A stretch of DNA of 64,000 nucleotides from Mangrovivirga cuniculi (lineage in GTDB: Bacteria > Bacteroidota > Bacteroidia > Cytophagales > Cyclobacteriaceae). This document shows positions 54,275-62,075 of this stretch, one piece after another. Numbering within the stretch: the stretch's first letter is position 1; the number at the start of each line of letters is the position of its first letter. The position numbers and the translations under genes are program-made. The stretch is from contig NZ_CP028923.1 of NCBI RefSeq assembly GCF_005166025.1, forward strand, positions 1,800,001 to 1,864,000, given 5' to 3'. The notes below the pieces were generated by a model. The model was not told the origin of the DNA. It did not search any database and was given only the letters and a program-made list of their open reading frames with translations.

Positions 54275-55118
54275 CGGATACGTAATATTTTTCACCGCAA
54301 TTCTAACAGTCGTTGTTGGCGGTGCAATGGCATTGACATCTGTAGCCTTAAAGCCGGCGCAGCAAAAGTCAATCGAATTAGATACCAAGTCCCAGATCTT
54401 GAGTGCTGTGACAGATGTATCTGAAATGAAGAACAACAAGATATTAACTTTTTATGACGAGCACATTTCATCACTTGTGGTAGATGTGAACGGCGAAGAG
54501 ATCAGCGACGTTGTAGCTGAAAAAGTTAATGTAAATAAGCAGTTCAGAATGCTTTTTAAAGCTCAGAAGCAGCGCAGAGAAGCAGCGAAAATGACTCAAT
54601 TAGCAGAAAGAACAGGAGATGAAGAAGCTAAACAAGAAGCTGAAGCATTGATTGAAAGTGCTAAAGCTATTGAGGAAAAAGCTTATTTCCCTGTTTTTAA
54701 ATATACTGAGGGTGAAGGTGATAATGTGGATGCTTATATTTTTCCTGTTTATGGTAATGGACTTTGGAATAATATCTTCGGATATATTGCTTTAGAAAAT
54801 AACCTTAATGTAATTAAAGGTGTATCTTTTGGTCACGTTGGGGAAACGCCGGGTCTTGGCGCCAGAATTACGAACCAGGATGTTAAAAGCCGTTACAATG
54901 GTAAAACTATCTTTAGCGATGGCGGAGAGCTTGTTTCTGTTACAATGGTTAAAGGAGAAGGCAATCCTGAAGAGAAGTTAGGACCTCACAAGGTCGATGG
55001 TATGTCGGGTGCAACTTTAACGGCAAACGGTGTAAACCAAATGCTGGATGCCTACCTTCATTATTATTTAAATTACATAGACAAAAATAAGTCGGGCGAA
55101 GTACAAGCTGCGCTTTAA
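54261..55118 (+). CDS. nqrC: Na+-translocating NADH:quinone reductase subunit C
   Basis: 285 aa from a GTG start at 54261, preceded by a strong AGGAGG at 54249-54254 that supports this codon. One N-terminal membrane helix (about 6-28), then the periplasmic FMN domain with HVGETPGLGARIT and the flavinylation motif SGATLT (T252). An extra Lys/Glu/Ala-rich helical stretch at about 95-135 makes the protein longer than typical NqrC of about 250-260 aa. It overlaps nqrB by 14 nt. Confidence 0.94.
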   Translation: MRQSNGYVIFFTAILTVVVGGAMALTSVALKPAQQKSIELDTKSQILSAVTDVSEMKNNKILTFYDEHISSLVVDVNGEEISDVVAEKVNVNKQFRMLFKAQKQRREAAKMTQLAERTGDEEAKQEAEALIESAKAIEEKAYFPVFKYTEGEGDNVDAYIFPVYGNGLWNNIFGYIALENNLNVIKGVSFGHVGETPGLGARITNQDVKSRYNGKTIFSDGGELVSVTMVKGEGNPEEKLGPHKVDGMSGATLTANGVNQMLDAYLHYYLNYIDKNKSGEVQAAL

Positions 55119-55142
55119 TTAAAAATATTAATTACTGTAATT

Positions 55143-55820
55143 ATGAGTACAGAAACTACCGAAGTACAAAGCGAGGTAAAGGAACCTAAAAAGGTTTCTG
55201 AACCATTATTGTCAAAACGTAGAAAGCAAATACTAAGCGATCCTCTTAATGAGGATAACCCGATCACAGTTCAGGTATTGGGTATTTGTTCTGCACTGGC
55301 TGTAACAGTGAAATTACAACCTACATTGATCATGTCTATTGCTGTGATCTTTGTGATTGTATTTTCAAACCTCATCATTTCATTGATGAGAAACCTGATA
55401 CCAACAAGGGTACGTATTATTGTCCAGCTTGCTGTAATTGCATCACTAGTAACAATAGTGAGTGAGGTACTAAAAGCATATAGTTATCCGATGTATAAAG
55501 TTCTGGGAGCTTTTGTTGGTCTGATCATTACTAACTGTATTGTAATGGGTAGACTTGAAGCATTTGCAATGGGAAATAAACCTTATGATTCACTTCTTGA
55601 TGGATTTGGATCAGGTTTTGGTTATGCATGGATTATTTTGACAGTAGCTTTCTTTAGGGAACTACTTGGTTCAGGATCTATTTTTAACTTCAAAGTGTTT
55701 GAAGAACTTGGTATAGCTTACCAGGCCAATTCAATGATGGTTGACTCTGTGGGAGCATTCATTATTCTGGGTATCCTTATATGGGTACAGCGCTATGTAA
55801 CAGGTTATGTTGAAAATTAA
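55143..55820 (+). CDS. nqrD: Na+-translocating NADH:quinone reductase subunit D
   Basis: 225 aa, six membrane helices, preceded by a polar N-terminal extension of about 30 residues rich in Glu/Lys (TETTEVQSEVKEPKKVSEPL). NqrD-family signatures are GICSALAVTVKLQPTLIMSI, NCIVMGRLEAFAM and DGFGSGFGYAWIL. NqrD and NqrE form the inverted pair in the membrane, with conserved Cys (here in GICSA and NCIVMG) involved in an Fe-S centre. It starts 24 nt after nqrC. Confidence 0.95.
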   Translation: MSTETTEVQSEVKEPKKVSEPLLSKRRKQILSDPLNEDNPITVQVLGICSALAVTVKLQPTLIMSIAVIFVIVFSNLIISLMRNLIPTRVRIIVQLAVIASLVTIVSEVLKAYSYPMYKVLGAFVGLIITNCIVMGRLEAFAMGNKPYDSLLDGFGSGFGYAWIILTVAFFRELLGSGSIFNFKVFEELGIAYQANSMMVDSVGAFIILGILIWVQRYVTGYVEN

Positions 55821-55833
55821 AAATATTATATAG

Positions 55834-56445
55834 ATGGATTTAGTAAGCTTAGCAGTCCGGTCGATCTTTATCGACAATATGATTTTCGCCTATTTCCTTG
55901 GTATGTGTTCATTTCTTGCTGTATCTAAGAAAGTAAGTACTGCACTGGGATTAGGTCTGGCGGTTGTTTTCGTTCTTTCGATCACAGCTCCTGTAAACTG
56001 GTTATTACAACAATATGTACTTAGAGAAGGTGCTTTGACATGGGTAAGTGCTGAATTTGCCAACGTGAACCTTGAATTCTTACAATTCATCATGTTCATT
56101 GCGGTGATTGCAGGTATGGTACAGCTGGTAGAGATGGTAATTGAGAAATTCTCTCCTTCTTTATATGGTTCATTAGGTATATTTCTTCCATTGATCGCTG
56201 TAAACTGTTCTATACTTGGTGGTTCTTTATTTATGGTACAGAGAGACTATACACTACCACAAGCATCTGTTTATGGGTTTGGTTCAGGATTAGGGTTTGC
56301 TTTGGCTATCGTAGCTCTTGCAGCTGTACGTGAAAAGCTAAAGTATAGCAATGTTCCTAAACCATTAAAAGGAATTGGAATCACAATGCTTATTACTGGT
56401 TTGATGGCTATTGCTTTCAAATCGTTTATAGGAATTGCAGTATAA
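55834..56445 (+). CDS. nqrE: Na+-translocating NADH:quinone reductase subunit E
   Basis: 203 aa, six membrane helices. Signatures are [40 protein letters not shown] and [23 protein letters not shown], with the paired Cys of the NqrD/E Fe-S site (GMCSF and NCSIL). It is the last gene of this nqr cluster: a strong terminator begins 20 nt after the stop and the next gene is convergent. nqrF, for the NADH-oxidising FAD/2Fe-2S subunit, is absent here. Confidence 0.96.
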   Translation: MDLVSLAVRSIFIDNMIFAYFLGMCSFLAVSKKVSTALGLGLAVVFVLSITAPVNWLLQQYVLREGALTWVSAEFANVNLEFLQFIMFIAVIAGMVQLVEMVIEKFSPSLYGSLGIFLPLIAVNCSILGGSLFMVQRDYTLPQASVYGFGSGLGFALAIVALAAVREKLKYSNVPKPLKGIGITMLITGLMAIAFKSFIGIAV

Positions 56446-56462
56446 GCGTTAAGAAAATATAA

Positions 56463-56495
56463 TAAAAAAAGCCTCTCAACGAGAGGCTTTTTTTA
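56463..56495. terminator. Bidirectional terminator between nqrE and the aminotransferase gene
   Basis: Stem GCCTCTC (56471-56477) with GAGAGGC (56481-56487), loop AAC, A-run before and T-run after. Confidence 0.9.
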
Positions 56496-57809
56496 TGCTA
56501 TCTGTCTAATCTGTAAATACTCTAATAATGCCTTTCTTAAGTTTGAGTAAATATAATCACAGGTATCCTCATCATCTTCCAGCAAGGTAATTCTAAATCC
56601 ATCCAGTTGGCTGCAGAAGCTACTCACCGGAACTACGCAAATACCATAAGCCCCCAGTAGATAATAAACAAATCTCTGATCATTGTTAATATTTGGCTTG
56701 TCTACCCATTCTTCAATCAATTTTCTGACTTTTGTATTTTCAATTCTTAACTTATTTTTTGAATCGATAACTCCGTCTTCGAAGATTATTGAATTATAAA
56801 ATGCACCGTTTGTCCTGTTAAATTTTATCCCTGGTATGTCGGCAATGTAGGATTCTAACAACCTGCTTTTTTTACCAATTTTATCATTTTCATCTTTTCT
56901 GTATTCTTTGAAGTTACTGTTTTCATAAATTCTGGGAATAGCAAGTTGTGGAAGCTTGGTAGCACAAACTTCAATCATTTTTGCATTGATTAAAGCTCTG
57001 GCGAATTTATCGAATTCATCATTTTTCTTTCGATTATAAAACTCTATCCAACCACACCTGCTTCCTGGCCATGGCATTTCTTTTGAAATACCCTTCATTG
57101 AAATCCCCGGATGATCCCCAATTAATTCTGCAAGGCTGGCTGTTTGGGCATTGTTATAAGTTATATTCTCATATATTTCATCAGCAATAACCAAAAGGTC
57201 AAATTCTTTTGCTATCGCAACCATTTTTTCCAGTATTTCCCTTGGGTATACCATACCTGTGGGGTTATCAGGATTTATAATTAATATTCCTGTGATTGAA
57301 GGATTGTACTTTATTTTATTATAAAGATCGTCAAGATCCGGAAACCAATTATTATCCGGATCTAACAGATAGGTTACCGGACTTTGATTTGCATGTGCAG
57401 CTTCAGCGGAACTGTGAGTACTATAAGAAGGGGATGGGCCGATTATTCTACTTGCAGGCTCAATAAATTGATAAACTGTGGAAATCGCATCACCGAGGCC
57501 ATTAAAGAACAGGATGTCATCCTCTGTGATTTGACATCCGTTATAACAATTTGTTTTTTGTGCGAGATATTTGCGTGTAGAAAGTACACCCATACTATGG
57601 CAATAGCCGTAAGTATTATCTTCTTTTAAGAGATTGGCAATTTCATTTTTCATCCATTGAGGAATTTTATGATGCTTTTGAATCGGGTCACCGATGTTTT
57701 CCCAATAGATTTTTTTTCCTAAAGCTTCTAATTTTTCTGCTTTAGATACTATTGCCCTAATCTCGTAATTAAGTTCTTTGGAACCGTCGCTTAATAATTT
57801 TTGTCTCAT
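56493..57809 (-). CDS. Class I/II PLP-dependent aminotransferase (AlaA/AspC-like)
   Basis: 438 aa from the ATG at 57809 (MRQKLLSDGSKEL). A longer reading would pass through the palindrome at 57825-57846. Fold-type I motifs: WENIGDP, a YGYCHSMGVLSTRKYLA segment, INPDNPTGMVYP, VIADEIYENITY and the PLP lysine in KGISKEMPWPGSRCGW. The SKxMPxPGxRCGW version and the extended C-terminus set it apart from classical AspC. The substrate is not predictable from sequence. Confidence 0.88.
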   Translation of the reverse strand: MRQKLLSDGSKELNYEIRAIVSKAEKLEALGKKIYWENIGDPIQKHHKIPQWMKNEIANLLKEDNTYGYCHSMGVLSTRKYLAQKTNCYNGCQITEDDILFFNGLGDAISTVYQFIEPASRIIGPSPSYSTHSSAEAAHANQSPVTYLLDPDNNWFPDLDDLYNKIKYNPSITGILIINPDNPTGMVYPREILEKMVAIAKEFDLLVIADEIYENITYNNAQTASLAELIGDHPGISMKGISKEMPWPGSRCGWIEFYNRKKNDEFDKFARALINAKMIEVCATKLPQLAIPRIYENSNFKEYRKDENDKIGKKSRLLESYIADIPGIKFNRTNGAFYNSIIFEDGVIDSKNKLRIENTKVRKLIEEWVDKPNINNDQRFVYYLLGAYGICVVPVSSFCSQLDGFRITLLEDDEDTCDYIYSNLRKALLEYLQIRQIA

Positions 57810-57815
57810 AACCAA

Positions 57816-57846
57816 AATAAAAAATGGAGACAAAATTTTGTCTCCA
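57816..57846 (-). terminator. Perfect palindrome with T-run before the aminotransferase gene
   Basis: A 22-bp perfect palindrome at 57825-57846 with arms TGGAGACAAAA and TTTTGTCTCCA, followed on the minus strand by ATTTTTTATTTT. This looks like the terminator of the upstream DUF502 gene. It ends only about 15 nt before the aminotransferase ATG. A repressor operator is an alternative. Confidence 0.65.
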
Positions 57847-57892
57847 CTCAAATTTCAGTAGATAATTTTATTTATAAAAATTAATTAAAACA

Positions 57893-58498
57893 TTATTTTA
57901 TATAGTCTTTATTCCAGCCACTGATACCACCCGAAACAAGGAATTTCATTGCTTCAGATGAAGATACTTCTACCGGGTTCACCCATTCCCTTGGATAAAA
58001 GAAGATATTTCCTGATACATTATACGAATGAGGAAAATAGACTGCTACTTTGTCATCAATACCTAAAACTGAAAGATCATTTCGAGTTATGAAACCCAAT
58101 CGCTGAACTTCTTTCTGACCATTGATGTTTACTACTACCGGGTGTTTAAATTTTTTCTTTTCACCCACAAATGCTTCCGTCAGGTCTTTAATTGAAGTAA
58201 ATAATAAGCTTATTAGAGGTATTCTGACAATTGTTTTTTCAAAAAGATCGATTATCGGTCTTGAAATAAAAGTAGATCCGATATAACCTATAATTGTTAT
58301 TAAAGCAAGAATAGTAACGACTCCCAGTCCGGGAATATTTATAGGCAAAAGATTATCCAGCCATCCAACTACAGAGTATAATACGTAAATAGTAATCGCT
58401 ACTGGAGCGATAAAAAGCAATCCATTAAAAAAATATCTTAATATCTTTTTACTTAGCTTTTTATCTTCAGGTTTTGGCTTATTTATTTTATTTGGCAT
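57893..58498 (-). CDS. DUF502 family membrane protein
   Basis: 201 aa. Two membrane helices (about 22-48 and 62-85), followed by the conserved DUF502 domain: IPLISLLFTSIKDLTEAFVGEKKKFKHPVVV, RLGFITRNDLSVLG, VAVYFPHSYNVSGNIFFYPREWVNPVEVSSSEAMKFLVSGGIS. The family is widespread and of unknown function, possibly linked to envelope processes. It ends before the palindromic terminator. Confidence 0.9.
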   Translation of the reverse strand: MPNKINKPKPEDKKLSKKILRYFFNGLLFIAPVAITIYVLYSVVGWLDNLLPINIPGLGVVTILALITIIGYIGSTFISRPIIDLFEKTIVRIPLISLLFTSIKDLTEAFVGEKKKFKHPVVVNINGQKEVQRLGFITRNDLSVLGIDDKVAVYFPHSYNVSGNIFFYPREWVNPVEVSSSEAMKFLVSGGISGWNKDYIK

Positions 58499-58615
58499 GT
58501 TTTTAACAGAATAAACGGTTTAAGGGCAATAATAGGTTGAAATTAAGAGAAAGAAAAAAATTGTTTAAACAATAATACTTTATGTGTGTTTAGAATATCT
58601 AACTAAATAATTTTT

Positions 58616-59053
58616 ATGGATACTATAAATACTACTAACAGTCAGCTTGTTAAGTCATTTAATAATGCTGATCTATATTTTTCTAATGACCATAATTCTG
58701 TATTGATTGTTAAGTCTACACAAAATTATATTCCTGAAAATCAGTTCAGGGAAATATTCAATTATGTTACTGATACTGTTTTATTAAAAAATAAAGTTAA
58801 AAAATTAGTTTTTGATAAGCGGTCGCTTTCAGTATTTAATCAGCCATCAATGGAGTGGTATTATACCCAATGGAAAAAAAAAGCATCTTCTTTAGGATTA
58901 AAAGTTCATAGAAAAATCTTACCAAATGATGACTTGTTTAATAAAAGTGTAAAAATTGGCAGGGAAGGAATAACTGCAAAATATCCGGATGCGGCATTTA
59001 ATAACCTGGATATTCAGTATAGAGATTCGTTGGAAGAAGCCATAAGTTCATAG
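58616..59053 (+). CDS. Small cytosolic protein of unknown function (STAS/SpoIIAA-like pattern)
   Basis: 145 aa, no signal peptide. Its alternating strand/helix pattern (SVLIVKSTQNYIPENQFREIFNYVTD, then KVKKLVFDKRSLSVFNQPSMEWYYTQWK) resembles SpoIIAA/STAS-like proteins found in Bacteroidota, but no diagnostic motif is certain. It stands alone, with a terminator at 59085 downstream. Confidence 0.6.
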   Translation: MDTINTTNSQLVKSFNNADLYFSNDHNSVLIVKSTQNYIPENQFREIFNYVTDTVLLKNKVKKLVFDKRSLSVFNQPSMEWYYTQWKKKASSLGLKVHRKILPNDDLFNKSVKIGREGITAKYPDAAFNNLDIQYRDSLEEAISS

Positions 59054-59084
59054 TTTTGAAATGGGTGTTTATCGAAAAAAATAG

Positions 59085-59116
59085 ATCGCTGATTGAAAAA
59101 TCAGTGATTTTTTTTG
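59085..59116 (+). terminator. Intrinsic terminator after the STAS-like gene
   Basis: Ten-pair stem ATCGCTGATT (59085-59094) with AATCAGTGAT (59099-59108), one G-T pair, GAAA tetraloop, followed by eight T's. Confidence 0.88.
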
Positions 59117-59198
59117 CTTTTTATTTTCACAGTATAATATTTCAAGCTTGTTATGTAATAGATGTATAAAGTTTGGTTATAAATTGATATTTTAAAAT

Positions 59199-59229
59199 TT
59201 TGTTAAACAATCATTAAATTTTAGTTTCG
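59199..59229 (+). promoter_or_regulatory. Probable promoter of the subtilase gene (-33 and -7)
   Basis: TTTG at 59199-59202, exactly 19 nt, then TAGTTTCG at 59222-59229, one mismatch from TAnnTTTG. This is the best two-element Bacteroidota promoter match in the window, giving a leader of about 27 nt. Confidence 0.6.
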
Positions 59230-59262
59230 TGTGTCTATCAATTTAAACTTAAACGATTTAAT

Positions 59263-60468
59263 ATGACAAAGCTTAATTTTAAGATTGTGCTTACATTGTT
59301 TGCAGTATTGTTTTTTACTGCTTGTGAGAAAACAGAAGAACTTTCAACTTCAACCGAAATCCAATCTGAAGAAACTGCATCTTACGAATATCAGGTTATC
59401 CCTGGTAAATACATTGTAGTTTTCAACAACGATGCTAATGGCAGATTTGCACCTTCATCTTTTACCGAAGGACAGCAGATCATGGTTGCAACAGCTGAAT
59501 CATTCCTAAGAGAGAAAGCATCTCAATTTGCTCTGGAAAGAGTGTTTAGTGGTGGTATTCAAGGTTTTGTCGCTGAGATCAGCGATTATGATGTTGAATC
59601 GATCAAAAATGATTCTCGAGTAAAATCTGTTGAGCCAGATTATCAAATTATTATGAAAGCCCCACCTTGGGACAGAGATAATGATGGTGGTTCAACTGGC
59701 GAAGAGGTTCCATTTGGTATCACAAGAGTTAACGGTGGAGCAACTTATACTGGTAGCAATGTAGCTTGGATTATCGATTCAGGAGTTGATCTTGACCATG
59801 AAGATCTTAACGTGGACGCATCAAGAGCATTTAATGCCTTTACTTCTGGTAGAGATGCTAAATCTGCAGATGACTTCAATGGACATGGTACTCACGTTGC
59901 CGGGACAATCGCAGCAGTTGATAATGAAACCGGAGTAATTGGTGTTGCTGCAGGTGCAACTGTTGTACCTGTTAAAGTTCTGGATTCAAGAGGTAGTGGT
60001 TCTTACTCTGGAGTAATTGCCGGTGTAGATTATGTTGCTGCTAACGGTTCTAATGGAGACGTTGCAAACCTCAGTCTGGGAGGTCCGGTATCTTCTGCTT
60101 TAGATGATGCTGTAAAGGCGGCTGCAGCAAATGGGATTAATATGTGTCTTGCAGCTGGTAATGAGAGCACTGATTCTAATGGTTCATCTCCAGCAAGGGT
60201 AAACGGTAATAATATTTATACTATATCTGCAATGGATAGTAATGATCAGTGGGCTAGCTTTTCAAATTATGCAAATCCACCGGTTGATTATTGTGCACCT
60301 GGTGTAAGTATTAAATCTACCTGGAAAGATGGTGGTTATAATACTATTTCGGGAACATCAATGGCGACTCCGCATGTTGCTGGTATCCTGTTACTTGGTA
60401 ACATTAGTACTGATGGTACAGTTATTGGCGATCCTGATGGAAATAGTGATCCTATTGCAGTTCACTAA
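59263..60468 (+). CDS. S8 (subtilisin-like) serine protease lipoprotein with I9 propeptide
   Basis: 401 aa. Signal peptide with lipobox FFTAC (Cys21), an inhibitor-I9-like propeptide (about 45-130; GKYIVVFNND...VKSVEPDYQI), then a proteinase-K/subtilisin catalytic domain with D172 (WIIDSGVDLDHEDL), H208 (NGHGTHVAGT), the oxyanion Asn in LAAGNES and S366 (SGTSMATPHVAG). No C-terminal sorting domain. It is predicted to be membrane-anchored at the cell surface or periplasm. A terminator follows at 60501. Confidence 0.93.
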   Translation: MTKLNFKIVLTLFAVLFFTACEKTEELSTSTEIQSEETASYEYQVIPGKYIVVFNNDANGRFAPSSFTEGQQIMVATAESFLREKASQFALERVFSGGIQGFVAEISDYDVESIKNDSRVKSVEPDYQIIMKAPPWDRDNDGGSTGEEVPFGITRVNGGATYTGSNVAWIIDSGVDLDHEDLNVDASRAFNAFTSGRDAKSADDFNGHGTHVAGTIAAVDNETGVIGVAAGATVVPVKVLDSRGSGSYSGVIAGVDYVAANGSNGDVANLSLGGPVSSALDDAVKAAAANGINMCLAAGNESTDSNGSSPARVNGNNIYTISAMDSNDQWASFSNYANPPVDYCAPGVSIKSTWKDGGYNTISGTSMATPHVAGILLLGNISTDGTVIGDPDGNSDPIAVH

Positions 60469-60500
60469 AATTTAATAAAATATTACATTGATAGTAAAAG

Positions 60501-60529
60501 GCAGAGTCTGAAAATGGCTCTGCTTTTTT
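60501..60529 (+). terminator. Intrinsic terminator after the subtilase gene
   Basis: Stem GCAGAGTC (60501-60508) with GGCTCTGC (60516-60523), one T-G pair, followed by six T's. Confidence 0.85.
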
Positions 60530-60720
60530 ATATTCTAAGCATTTATATTAATGAAGTTATAGCCTTTCTTGAATAATTATAAATTGAGCTTTTTTATATA
60601 AAATAGAAATTACATCACTGATATTTTAGTTGTTTTCGTCATTTTAAGACCTCTGATAGATTTGATGAAGTATTAGATTTGTATAAAATTTTTTAAACCT
60701 AAAGTTATACTTAACCAAAT

Positions 60721-62025
60721 ATGGATCGATTACTAAACTTAAGAACAGTCTTAGCACTTTTTAGTGTGATCGCTGTATTTATTTCGTCATGTAGTGATGA
60801 TGAAGAAGAAGCTCCAACAACAGGTACCTTAATGGGAATGGTTACAGATGGAAGTACCCAGACTGCCATCGAAGGAGCCTCAGTAGTTATTTACGATGCA
60901 AATACTAATTCGCCAGTGTTAACTTTAACTACTGATGTTGACGGAAATTATACTACGGAACTTGATCCGGGTAGTTATTTCACAAAGGTTTCCGCACAAG
61001 GATATCTGGCAAATCCACCTGCTGGAATTTCTGCAGTACCTTTTGATATTACTGTAGGAGTTGAAACTGAAAACAATGTTGTTTTATTTCCGAATGATCA
61101 AACAGGTCTTGGATATATTTCAGGATCAGTAACTGAAGGCAGTAACCCGGTAGCAGGAGTGTTGGTAATTGCTGAAGCAGGAGATATTGCTTATTCGGCA
61201 ATCACTGATGAAGAAGGTAATTATACTATTTACAATGTAGCTGCTGGATCTTATTCAATTAATGGTTGGATTGCCGGATATAATTCACAAACTGAAACAG
61301 CTTCAGTTACTGCAGATACTGAAACTACCGATGTAAATGTTTCGCTTACATCAGGAGCATCAGGAGAATTATCAGGTATGGTTACTAACCTGGCAGCTGA
61401 GAACAAAGATGTTGACGTTGCGCTTGTACATCCTATTACTAAAGAAACTCTTCCGGGATTAACTGGTTTTACTCAGGATGGACAATATTTGATTACAAAT
61501 ATTCCTAATGGAACCTATATCGGACGTGCTAGTTATGCGAATGACCAGCGTGTGATGGATCCGGATAGAATATTTAAATTTGGAGAACCAACTGTTGAAA
61601 TCACAGGTGTGGCAACAGAATTAGATTTCGATATCACTGGTTCAGTTCAGGTTTCATCTCCATCTAATGAATTATCAAGTACAATTCCAGTTGAAATTAC
61701 AAATACAACTCCTGAGTTTAGTTGGGTAGCGTATTCTTCAACGTCTGATTATGTTATAGAGGTAACTGAAGCAGCTACTGGTAACGTGATCTGGGGCGGA
61801 TTTGATACTACTGGAGAACTTCCCGTGAAAAATATCTCTATTCCTTCATCACAGAGATCTATTACTTATAACTCTGATGGAAATGCTACAGTTCCTGCAT
61901 TAGAACCTGGTAAAGTATATCGATGGAGAGTTTATGCAAGTAAAGATGATAATAACTCTACTACTGGATGGACATTGATCTCAGCAAGTGAGGATCAGAT
62001 GGGACTAATTAAAATTGTAGAATAA
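60721..62025 (+). CDS. Lipoprotein with carboxypeptidase-regulatory-like repeats
   Basis: 434 aa. Signal peptide with lipobox ISSC (Cys at about 24), then an acidic spacer DDEEEAPTT. Three or so CarboxypepD_reg/CNA-B-like beta-sandwich repeats follow (GTLMGMVTDGSTQTAIEGASVVIYD, GYISGSVTEGSNPVAGVLVIAEAG, GELSGMVTNLAAENKDVDVALVHP). The C-terminal domain (about 310-434) resembles fibronectin-III-type folds (TPEFSWVAYSSTSDYVIEVTE, YRWRVYASKDDN). Probably a surface protein of binding or structural type. No catalytic site. Confidence 0.8.
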   Translation: MDRLLNLRTVLALFSVIAVFISSCSDDEEEAPTTGTLMGMVTDGSTQTAIEGASVVIYDANTNSPVLTLTTDVDGNYTTELDPGSYFTKVSAQGYLANPPAGISAVPFDITVGVETENNVVLFPNDQTGLGYISGSVTEGSNPVAGVLVIAEAGDIAYSAITDEEGNYTIYNVAAGSYSINGWIAGYNSQTETASVTADTETTDVNVSLTSGASGELSGMVTNLAAENKDVDVALVHPITKETLPGLTGFTQDGQYLITNIPNGTYIGRASYANDQRVMDPDRIFKFGEPTVEITGVATELDFDITGSVQVSSPSNELSSTIPVEITNTTPEFSWVAYSSTSDYVIEVTEAATGNVIWGGFDTTGELPVKNISIPSSQRSITYNSDGNATVPALEPGKVYRWRVYASKDDNNSTTGWTLISASEDQMGLIKIVE

Positions 62026-62051
62026 TAATAGTAGTACCTGAAAAAACTTAA

Positions 62052-62075
62052 GGCAGCTTTTAGCTGCCTTTTTTT
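62052..62075. terminator. Terminator between the regulatory-repeat lipoprotein and the edge histidine kinase
   Basis: Stem GGCAGCT (62052-62058) with AGCTGCC (62062-62068), then seven T's on the plus strand. The minus-strand kinase stop codon lies in the loop when the frame is restored. Confidence 0.85.
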
